This document shows, in pieces, positions 1 to 5,912 of a stretch of 8,461 bases of DNA. A program made the translations under genes and the position numbers. The stretch is from NCBI GenBank assembly GCA_025356925.1, contig JANXQE010000575.1:1-8461 (forward strand), given 5' to 3'. How positions within the stretch are numbered: position 1 is the first letter of the stretch; every line of letters starts with the position of its first letter. The notes under the pieces were generated by a model. That model was not told the origin of the DNA. It made no database searches and was given only the letters and a program-made list of their open reading frames with translations. This stretch comes from Limisphaerales bacterium. Its GTDB lineage: Bacteria > Verrucomicrobiota > Verrucomicrobiia > Limisphaerales > UBA8199.

Positions 1-191
1 CGGCGGTGGCGGTGCGCACCGCTTTGAGCGGATTGCCCATCGACCAGCGCCAGGCCATTGAGATGGCCTTCTTCGGGGGACTGACGCATCCGGAGATTGC
101 CGACGCCCTGGCTGAGCCGCTGGGCACGATTAAAGCACGGATTCGGCGTGGGCTGCTCAAGCTGCGCGAGGCTCTGCAAACGCACACATGA
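1..191 (+). CDS. ECF-type RNA polymerase sigma factor, C-terminal part (5' end outside window)
   Basis: This is the last ~63 codons of an extracytoplasmic-function sigma factor. The visible part is sigma region 4, the helix-turn-helix that binds the -35 promoter element. It opens with a LSGLPIDQRQAIEMAFFGG segment, continues with the recognition-helix pattern LTHPEIADALAEPLGTIKAR, and ends in the basic IRRGLLKLREAL tail typical of the family. The frame is open to the window edge, so the GTG at 6-8 is not the real start; region 2 must lie upstream. The stop codon overlaps the start of the next gene in an ATGA junction, the usual arrangement of a sigma factor translationally coupled to its anti-sigma factor. 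The exact ECF group cannot be told without region 2, but the cupin partner suggests the ChrR-partnered groups. Confidence 0.9.
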   Translation, partial: AVAVRTALSGLPIDQRQAIEMAFFGGLTHPEIADALAEPLGTIKARIRRGLLKLREALQTHT

Positions 192-799
192 TGACCGAAC
201 AACAACAGGAACAGGCGGCCCGCTACGTGCTCGGCGATCTCAACACCGCCGAGCAAAACGATTTCATCGCGCAGGTCCGAGCCAACCCCGAGTTGCGCGG
301 CTTTTTGCACTCCTTGCAGGAGACCTCGGACCGCCTCGCCCTGGCGGTCCCAGCTGTTCCACTGCCATCGGCACTCAAGAACAAAGTGTTGGACCAGCTT
401 CGGGCGCAGGCATTCGCGGGTCCCCAATCGGTCCTGGATTCGTCGTCCAGTCCCGGTGAAGGGCTCCGTTTTATGGCCGGCAGCCACGCCGGCTGGAAAC
501 CGTTGCCGTTGCCTGGCGCATTTATCAAATTGCTTTCCCTGCAACCTGACCGCGGGTATGCAGTCTTGTTAGGCAAATTGGAACCGGGTGTGCGTTACCC
601 CGCGCATGCCAACATCGGGCCGGAAGATTTTTATGTTTTAACCGGGGACCTGCACGTCAGCGGACATGTGTTAGGTCCTGGCGATTTTCACCATGCCGAC
701 GCTGGCTCGCTCCATGCCGAGAATTACTCCGTTGAAGGGTGCACGCTCCTGGCCGTGCTCACCACCGATGACCCGCTCGTCCAATTGGCGATGGCGTGA
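188..799 (+). CDS. ChrR-like anti-sigma factor with C-terminal cupin domain
   Basis: The 203-residue product is probably the cytoplasmic anti-sigma factor that sequesters the upstream ECF sigma factor; no membrane segment is visible. Residues ~8-55 resemble an anti-sigma helical domain (YVLGDLNTAEQNDFIAQV, then ANPELRGFL). Residues ~95-195 form a ChrR-type cupin. From memory, Rhodobacter sphaeroides ChrR binds zinc in its cupin through H141, H143, E147 and H177. The same spacing here gives H140, E146 and H176, but the second ligand position is N142. The N-terminal zinc-binding His/Cys set of classical ChrR is absent; the only cysteine is C185. Family members respond to singlet oxygen or peroxides, so an oxidative-stress role is inferred. 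The start overlaps the sigma stop (ATGATGA), and translation from either adjacent ATG is possible. No strong ribosome binding site is visible, consistent with coupling. Confidence 0.82.
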   Translation: MMTEQQQEQAARYVLGDLNTAEQNDFIAQVRANPELRGFLHSLQETSDRLALAVPAVPLPSALKNKVLDQLRAQAFAGPQSVLDSSSSPGEGLRFMAGSHAGWKPLPLPGAFIKLLSLQPDRGYAVLLGKLEPGVRYPAHANIGPEDFYVLTGDLHVSGHVLGPGDFHHADAGSLHAENYSVEGCTLLAVLTTDDPLVQLAMA

Positions 800-848
800 G
801 AACGCTCCACCGTTTGCCTGATTGAACGGTTGCTCCAACCCGGCACCG
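800..848. terminator. Convergent intergenic gap with a weak stem
   Basis: This 49-bp gap separates the converging anti-sigma and nitroreductase-like genes. It holds an inverted repeat, ACCGTT at 809-814 and AACGGT at 825-830, with a 10-nt loop. The stem is only 6 bp and has no clear T-tract on either side. It could be a weak bidirectional terminator, but this is a guess from its position. Confidence 0.2.
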
Positions 849-2213
849 TCACGCATTGTGGCGTTGGCAATCCTCGCGTTGTGTTGCCGCGAGCGCCTCG
901 GGCCGGTAGAAGCGATCGTAAAACTCGGCGTCGAGGTGGCAGGCTTGAAATCCTAGCACCGTTCGATAAGGCGTGAGATACACCGGAAACCGGCCATATC
1001 GATCCCAGAGATATTCGCAATAGGCGGCCGTCGCTGCGATCGCGGCTTCGCTGAGCGCCGGAATCTGGCCGGTGACTTCACTGGTTTTTGTCCAGGCACT
1101 GCCAGCGGGATGGCCGCGGAAGATTCCGTTCGTTCCAAATTTGATCTCCACTACGGCACGAACGGCTGCACTCATGGAGGGGTAATACGGCGGGCAGAAT
1201 GGTTTCAGCAGGGTTTCCCCATCTCGTTCCAGACCTACGGCGTACGGCACCGGCACATCCCTCCGGAGAAGTTTCATCCCCAAAGAAACCAGCGGACCGG
1301 TCCCGAGATAGCGGCTGGCGGGCATTTCCTGCAACCGGAAGCCCAGCGCCTGAAACCAGCCGAACTCGTGATTGGCGAAATTTGAGAAACCGCCCAGCCC
1401 GAGCCCCTGAGCCATCAGCCCGAGATTCTGGAGCATCATGCCTTGCTCGACGGTGACGAATTCCGTTACAAATTGCTCGACCTGCCGCACCGTTGCCACG
1501 CGTCCCTGACGGGGGTCGTCCTCCAGGTGGCCGCCCCGGCGGCGCGCGAACCGCGCCAGGCCCGCGGGACGATACCCATTGCGTTCATCCAGCACAAAGG
1601 CGCCCGTGGTCTCATTGAAGATTTCCAGCAGCCCGTTCACATACATGAACGTCACGTCGTTAACCGGCAAGAAATAGGTGGTGCCCGGCGCGTGGGCCGA
1701 CCACCGGTTGGCGTTGATGTTGAACAAGGGGTCGGTCGGCGTCGCCGCCCGTCCATCCTTTATTTTCACACGGCACCGTCGATAGAGGTCGGTGAACTTG
1801 CCCTGACGCCCCAGCTCAATGAGTTGCGGGATGTCGCCCGGAGGCAATTCACTCGGCCGGCGAATCAGGTAGGTAGCCTGGTCATTGATCAGGATGAGAG
1901 CCACTGTTTGCAGGCCATCGCCGCTGGCAATCGTCCGGGCGACCAGCCCTCCCATGATGCCGCCACCGCCGCCAGGAGCATAACACAGATCTGCCAGGGC
2001 ATGGCCGGTGATGCCGCTGGCAGCGAAGATCATCGCCCCTTCCTCCTCTTCACTCAATGGCGTGGGGCCGTGCCGGCTGGCGAACGCCAGAGGGCCCGCC
2101 GGAAGCTTCATGCCTAAGCCGAATCGCCGGGAGCGCCTTTCGCGCAAAGCGCTGAGCAACGGAAATTGAGTCAGGGCTTCCAAGCGGCTGCTAGCGTGGG
2201 TGGGGCTTTGCAT
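849..2213 (-). CDS. Nitroreductase-like protein (putative flavin oxidoreductase fold)
   Basis: The 454-residue product has no recognisable signal peptide and is probably cytoplasmic. Nitroreductase-like features are an RERRSRRF segment (~24-31), resembling the RRSxRxF phosphate-contacting motif; LSEEEEGAMIFAASGITG (~53-70), resembling the following helix; and EQGMMLQNLGLMAQGLGLGGF-like residues (~256-276), matching the helix that usually reads aQNlxLaaxalGLG. Between them lies a glycine-rich stretch (~78-88, APGGGGGIMGG) and a long insert, so the protein is about twice the length of a simple nitroreductase and nearer to SagB/McbC-type or two-domain members. Substrate and cofactor are unknown. 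I chose the ATG at 2211-2213, 22 bp after the prepilin stop. A GTG at 2262-2264 is in frame but overlaps the prepilin gene by 29 bp; neither start has a strong ribosome binding site. It is last in the minus-strand series. The family call rests on short motifs only. Confidence 0.55.
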   Translation of the reverse strand: MQSPTHASSRLEALTQFPLLSALRERRSRRFGLGMKLPAGPLAFASRHGPTPLSEEEEGAMIFAASGITGHALADLCYAPGGGGGIMGGLVARTIASGDGLQTVALILINDQATYLIRRPSELPPGDIPQLIELGRQGKFTDLYRRCRVKIKDGRAATPTDPLFNINANRWSAHAPGTTYFLPVNDVTFMYVNGLLEIFNETTGAFVLDERNGYRPAGLARFARRRGGHLEDDPRQGRVATVRQVEQFVTEFVTVEQGMMLQNLGLMAQGLGLGGFSNFANHEFGWFQALGFRLQEMPASRYLGTGPLVSLGMKLLRRDVPVPYAVGLERDGETLLKPFCPPYYPSMSAAVRAVVEIKFGTNGIFRGHPAGSAWTKTSEVTGQIPALSEAAIAATAAYCEYLWDRYGRFPVYLTPYRTVLGFQACHLDAEFYDRFYRPEALAATQREDCQRHNA

Positions 2214-2235
2214 TAGCCTGAATGATGAGGACCTC

Positions 2236-3174
2236 TCAAGGGGGAGGGTTGAGCAGCGGCCCACGCACCACGTGGTCGGGAAACTGGTCCAGGCGGGCTT
2301 TTCTCCAGCTTAATGATTCGACATGCGCATCAAAGTAAATGTAGTTCGCTTTCTGGCCATGGCGATTTCGGCGGATCCAGCCCTGGTCGCCATACTTGCC
2401 GGCGCCCCACTGCACCAGGGCTGCCTCACCGACCCAGGTGTCATAGTCGTCCTGGTTGACGTTGCCGTATTCGAGGTTGTCTGCGGCATCCAGCGCCTCC
2501 GAGTTCCGCTCCGAGAACATGATGATATTGGGATTGGGCAGAGCGCTCAGGGCGGCTTCCGTGGCGAACCCGCTCAGCGCCCCTTCCAAAGCGTAGCGGG
2601 CCGATTTATGCGTAAAGATGGAGTTCAAGAGATAATTCTCGACGCTCAGACGTTGTGCGAGAGCGATCGCCAGTTCTGAGTCAGGCGGAGGCGCTTGGCT
2701 GGTGCTGGTGATGCCTCCATTGTAGCCGTCGAGGTCGCGGGCGAGCTTCTGCGAACGCGGGCTTCGGTCAGCGGGACAAAATCCAACCTGGCGGCTCTGG
2801 AGGTAAGGCTGAAAAAAGATGATCCACGGTTTCTCGGCCTGGCTGTTTCCCATGCCGCCGCCAGTTACGCCGGAGAGACTGGACGGGAGCGTTGGGGTTT
2901 GGCTTCCGTCATCCAGCACCCAACCTTCGTGGTGGTGAAAGAGGCTGCCGTTGTAATCATCCATGTACAGATGGGCCGCCACGGCAACCTGGCGCAGGTT
3001 GCCGAAGCAAGAGGCTTGGCGTGCCCGATCCTTCGCGCGCGCGAACGCGGGGAGCAGCATAGCAGCCAAGATGGCGATAACGGCGATCACCACCAGGAGC
3101 TCAACAAGCGTGAATCCCGGATCGGCGCCTGGTCTTCTTTGTTTCAAAATGGATCCTCGAACGCAGGCTTTCAT
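2236..3174 (-). CDS. Type II secretion-like prepilin with N-terminal methylation motif and H-X9-D domain
   Basis: The 312-residue product is a pseudopilin-like protein. A basic leader (residues 1-20) ends in G20, followed by F21 and a FTLVELLVVIAVIAILAAML helix. Cleavage after G20 with E25 at position +5 fits PilD-type prepilin peptidase processing. Residues ~44-72 (FARAKDRARQASCFGNLRQ, then YMDDYNG) are the usual continuation in Verrucomicrobiota, Planctomycetota and Lentisphaerota proteins. Near the C-terminus, H272 and D282 are nine residues apart, matching the H-X9-DG prepilin-associated motif with DA instead of DG. Such proteins are highly multiplied in these phyla and mostly of unknown individual role. 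I chose the ATG at 3172-3174 because it gives a normal-length leader; a TTG at 3226-3228 would add 18 residues. It lies 60 bp after the HupE-like stop. Confidence 0.9.
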   Translation of the reverse strand: MKACVRGSILKQRRPGADPGFTLVELLVVIAVIAILAAMLLPAFARAKDRARQASCFGNLRQVAVAAHLYMDDYNGSLFHHHEGWVLDDGSQTPTLPSSLSGVTGGGMGNSQAEKPWIIFFQPYLQSRQVGFCPADRSPRSQKLARDLDGYNGGITSTSQAPPPDSELAIALAQRLSVENYLLNSIFTHKSARYALEGALSGFATEAALSALPNPNIIMFSERNSEALDAADNLEYGNVNQDDYDTWVGEAALVQWGAGKYGDQGWIRRNRHGQKANYIYFDAHVESLSWRKARLDQFPDHVVRGPLLNPPP

Positions 3175-3234
3175 ATCACAGTTTTTTCGCGTTGCCAACT
3201 CCCCTCGGCGAGGCCGACCCACTCGCAACCTGAT

Positions 3235-4365
3235 TTAGAACGGGAGCCATTTGAAATCCAAAACCCGCTCCGCCAGCCAGGTCGCAGAGACCGCCATGAT
3301 ACTCGCCGAGCCGAGCCGCAGCACCACTCGCGGATAAAACATTAAATGCCGCAGACTTAATGCCAGCGGCAGAAAGATCGCCACGATCGCGAGCTGCCCC
3401 ACTTCTACCCCGAGATTAAATCCAAAAAGCGTCAGCGCCAATTGTCCGGAATTGAGGCCCAGATCTCCGAGCGCGTTGGCGAAGCCAAAGCCGTGCAGCA
3501 AACCAAAGCCGAATGCCACCATCCATCCACGCTCGGAGAAGAACGGCGTCAGGTTGTTCAAAGCCGCCAACACGACGGAACCCGCGATCGCTGACTCGAT
3601 CAATCTCGTCGGCAAATGCACAACCCCGAGCGCCGCAAGGCTCAGAGTGATCGAGTGCGCCACGGTGAACGCCGTCACAATCTTAAGCACATTGGTGACC
3701 GCTGGCCGCACCGCCAGCACGGGCTCCCAGCTCGCGTTGCGGCGTCGCAGCACTCCCGGCAAAAGCAACGCCACGAGAAACAGGATGTGGTCGTAACCGC
3801 GCCAAATGTGCCAGATTCCTTCTGTCACGAAAGTTGAAGCCGGAGTCCGTGTGGGATGGTCGCTCCGCAACTCGAACCGCTGGACGGGTGTGTCCGGCGC
3901 GAATACCGCCAGGCGGCTTGAGCCTTCGCGTTCGAGGCGCAACAAGCCACGATGCTTCGGGTCGATATCAAAAAACGCCCGGTAATTCAGTTCGAGGTTC
4001 GCCGGTTGGTCGAGTCCGTCCACCACAAAACGCAGGACGGCGTAGGCTCCATCGGAATGGTTGTCCACCAGCAACTTCATTACGCGGATCGTGCCTTGGA
4101 GCGCGTCGCCCTGGATATGCAAACGAGACTGGGCATAGGCGACAACGGCTTGCTGACGCGAACGAAGCTCTTCCCAGGTGATCAAGCCGTCATCATTGGC
4201 GTCGAGTCCAATCGCATCTTCCAAGTCGCGCAATGCCAGATGCCACTCCCCGTTAAGCTCGCCTTTATCCACGCGCAGGGTGAGAAAAGCGCTACTCTGT
4301 GTGTGGCCGTCAGCCCTCAGGCCGCAAGTAATCAGGATGACGGTCGCAACGACAAGATGGATCAA
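3235..4365 (-). CDS. HupE/UreJ_2-family membrane protein with EF-hand-like loop
   Basis: The 376-residue product resembles HupE/UreJ_2 proteins. Related HupE/UreJ proteins are proposed nickel or cobalt permeases; the function of this subfamily is not settled. A signal-peptide-like helix (~1-20) leads into an exported N-terminal domain containing a canonical EF-hand loop, DANDDGLITWEE (~55-66), with D, N, D, G and final E all placed for calcium. The C-terminal half (~183-375) is a multi-helix membrane domain with conserved patterns GIWHIWRGYDHILFL (~183-197), AHSITL (~236-241), GLLHGFGFA (~288-296) and GFNLGVEVGQ (~315-324); its histidines are candidate metal ligands. The chosen start is the TTG at 4363-4365, six bases after a GGGGA ribosome binding site. 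The frame stays open to a TTG at 4542, but that extension is translated palindromic repeat (VAQIFNLSDRRL, then CDTADYKSALR) and is probably not protein. The start remains uncertain. Confidence 0.82.
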   Translation of the reverse strand: MIHLVVATVILITCGLRADGHTQSSAFLTLRVDKGELNGEWHLALRDLEDAIGLDANDDGLITWEELRSRQQAVVAYAQSRLHIQGDALQGTIRVMKLLVDNHSDGAYAVLRFVVDGLDQPANLELNYRAFFDIDPKHRGLLRLEREGSSRLAVFAPDTPVQRFELRSDHPTRTPASTFVTEGIWHIWRGYDHILFLVALLLPGVLRRRNASWEPVLAVRPAVTNVLKIVTAFTVAHSITLSLAALGVVHLPTRLIESAIAGSVVLAALNNLTPFFSERGWMVAFGFGLLHGFGFANALGDLGLNSGQLALTLFGFNLGVEVGQLAIVAIFLPLALSLRHLMFYPRVVLRLGSASIMAVSATWLAERVLDFKWLPF

Positions 4366-4379
4366 CCGCTGTCCCCAGC

Positions 4380-4530
4380 GTAGCGCAGACTTATAGTCTG
4401 CTGTATCGCAGATTTTCAATCTGCTGGCGCCATGGCTCACCGTCTGGCCGGGAATCGCGGACCCCTCGTCGCCTTCCGTCGGCATGCCATCAGCAAGCCG
4501 GCGATCCGACAGATTGAAAATCTGCGCTAC
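4380..4530. repeat. Palindromic intergenic repeat element with inverted ends
   Basis: The 151-bp element has perfect 10-bp ends, GTAGCGCAGA at 4380-4389 and TCTGCGCTAC at 4521-4530. It is built of small palindromes: CAGACTTATAGTCTG (4386-4400), CAGATTTTCAATCTG (4409-4423) and CAGATTGAAAATCTG (4510-4524), each with 6-bp arms and a 3-nt centre. CGCAGATTTTCAATCTG at 4407-4423 is the exact reverse complement of 4510-4526. Its minus-strand translation (QIFNLSDRRL, ADYKSALR) is a peptide pattern I remember from many spurious hypothetical proteins in Verrucomicrobiota, suggesting a high-copy dispersed repeat. It encodes no transposase and fills the gap between the TPR and HupE-like genes. It could act as a transcript-stabilising hairpin or be a MITE-like element. 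Confidence 0.75.
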
Positions 4531-4566
4531 CCACCCATCCAACGGTTGAGTCGGGTTGTCATCGCG

Positions 4567-5880
4567 CTATTGAGGGTCCAGTGCTTTGGCTAACCCGTTC
4601 AGCCTGACATCCTCAATTCGGCTGTTTCGGATAAATTCCAATGCCGGCCGGGCCGCCGAGCGATCGTTTGCCGCCAACGCGCTTTCGAGCAGGATCCGTG
4701 CATCGGCCGGCTCGTGTTGCACCCGCCAATTGTCCACCGCCAACCGGAGCGCCGCCCGCGGCGCGCGGAGCAAGTACAGGATAAAACGGGCTTCTTCACG
4801 TTGGTGAACAAAATCACCGCGCAGATGGCCCGCCTCAAAGCGGGCAAGCAGCGTGGTGATATGGACATCCAGGCTCGAAGGCCTGGGTTTGAGCTCGGAC
4901 TCTGCCAGGGCAAGCCGCAGCAGCAGTCCATCGGCGCGGAGGGCGTCCTTGAGCAACACCGCGGCGTCTTGCGCGCGTCCCTGGTCCAGCAGCAAATCCG
5001 CATAGGAACACTGCAGATACGGGTCATGCTGATCGAGTTCCAGAGCGCGTTTGAAGAAATTCTCAGCGTCGGCTGCATGCCCCAGCCGGGCCGATGATTC
5101 GCCGAGCACAGTCAAAGCCCAAAGCCGTTCGGGGGCAGCGGCCTGAGGATCCGCCTCGAGCGCGTTGCGCAGCAGTTCGCTGCCACGCGCAGCCTCCCCA
5201 GACAGACAACTGACACTCGCGGCGGCTGTGAGCGCCACCAACCCCGGCGCGAGCTGCGCCAACGGGACGCACGCTCGGCGGGCTGCGGAGTAATCGCCCA
5301 ACACCGTCAGGACTGTCGCCCGGGTGAGCCACGCCTGGGCGTTGCGAGGTGACTCATGGAGCGCGAGGTCCAGGTCCGCCAGCGCGTTGGTAAAATCGTG
5401 CTGGCTTTGTCGGATGGTCGCGCGCAGGACCAGCGCGTCTGCCGGAGCACCGGCCGCGCTCCACCACGGCGCGAGGGCCGCCTGGGCTCGACCCAGGTAC
5501 CGGGGATCGGCCTCGTTCCGACTGCGCTCGATGCACCGCCGCGCAAATTGCGACGCCAGCGCCAGGTTATTCGGGTCGGCAGAAAGCCGAGCTCGCATCT
5601 CGCGCAACTCACGGGCTCCGGTATCCAGCGCCGTAGAGCGCAAGCGCTCCAGCACCTGGGCGCCCTCCTGCGGCAGGAAGGGCTCGGCCGAAGCCGAGCC
5701 CGCAACGACAAGGATCGCGGACACCTCACAACCGATCTTGAAGAATTGTGAGCACGTGCGCGTCCCCGAAGGTTTTGGAGTGCGGCGGCTCTGCGCCGCT
5801 TTGGATCGGGCCCAAAGGCGAAGCCCGAGCCTTGCCGCCAGACAGGGCGCGATTCCAGACCTTACAGGGACGCGACGCAT
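4567..5880 (-). CDS. Secreted tetratricopeptide-repeat (TPR) protein, start uncertain
   Basis: The 437-residue open frame encodes a helical-repeat protein, presumably a protein-interaction scaffold. TPR-like units with the A/G-x-x-x-x-A pattern are seen at about 147-180 (DALVLRATIRQ, then NALADLDLAL), 181-214 (AQAWLTRATVLTVLGDYSAA), 252-285 (LGHAADAENFFKRALELD) and 286-319 (CSYADLLLDQGRAQDAAVLL). A hydrophobic stretch VSAILVVAGSASA (~53-65) followed by EPF looks like a Sec signal with AxA cleavage, so the mature protein is likely periplasmic. Residues 1-45 are arginine-rich and appear to be translated repeat DNA. The ATG at 5878-5880 is used here, but a good GGAGGAG ribosome binding site lies 24 bases upstream, and a CTG (5893-5895) sits nine bases after it. 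The gap to the DUF4331 stop is 32 bp, so the two are probably co-transcribed. Confidence 0.78.
   Translation of the reverse strand: MRRVPVRSGIAPCLAARLGLRLWARSKAAQSRRTPKPSGTRTCSQFFKIGCEVSAILVVAGSASAEPFLPQEGAQVLERLRSTALDTGARELREMRARLSADPNNLALASQFARRCIERSRNEADPRYLGRAQAALAPWWSAAGAPADALVLRATIRQSQHDFTNALADLDLALHESPRNAQAWLTRATVLTVLGDYSAARRACVPLAQLAPGLVALTAAASVSCLSGEAARGSELLRNALEADPQAAAPERLWALTVLGESSARLGHAADAENFFKRALELDQHDPYLQCSYADLLLDQGRAQDAAVLLKDALRADGLLLRLALAESELKPRPSSLDVHITTLLARFEAGHLRGDFVHQREEARFILYLLRAPRAALRLAVDNWRVQHEPADARILLESALAANDRSAARPALEFIRNSRIEDVRLNGLAKALDPQ
5781..5880. repeat. Possible dispersed repeat overlapping the TPR gene start
   Basis: This stretch contains GCGGCG (5782-5787) and CGCCGC (5794-5799), a 6-bp GC-rich hairpin with a 6-nt loop. 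It also holds CGGGC (5808-5812) and GCCCG (5823-5827), which can pair. Its minus-strand translation (AARLGLRLWARSKAAQ, then RRTPKPSG) is basic, low-complexity and unlike the rest of the TPR protein. I recall similar peptides from repeats in Verrucomicrobiota genomes, but there is no second copy in this window, so boundaries and identity are inferred. Confidence 0.4.
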
Positions 5881-5912
5881 AGCCAGTCGAGGCAGAGGTT
5901 GATTCTCCTCCG

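Noticed and set aside
1443..2117. Plus-strand 224-residue frame
   Set aside because: It is antisense to the nitroreductase-like gene, with low-complexity composition and no recognisable domain; it is a by-product of high GC content.
3201..3213. CCTCGGCGAGG as a terminator between the HupE-like and prepilin genes
   Set aside because: The stem is only 4-5 bp with almost no loop and no T-tract, so it is not convincing.
2695..3345. Plus-strand 216-residue frame
   Set aside because: It runs antisense through the prepilin gene, whose own frame has unmistakable motifs.
4366..4542. N-terminal extension of the HupE-like protein
   Set aside because: It consists of translated palindromic repeat, and a better start with a ribosome binding site lies right after it.
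5324..5902. Plus-strand 192-residue frame
   Set aside because: It lies opposite the TPR gene and is arginine- and serine-rich without domain features.
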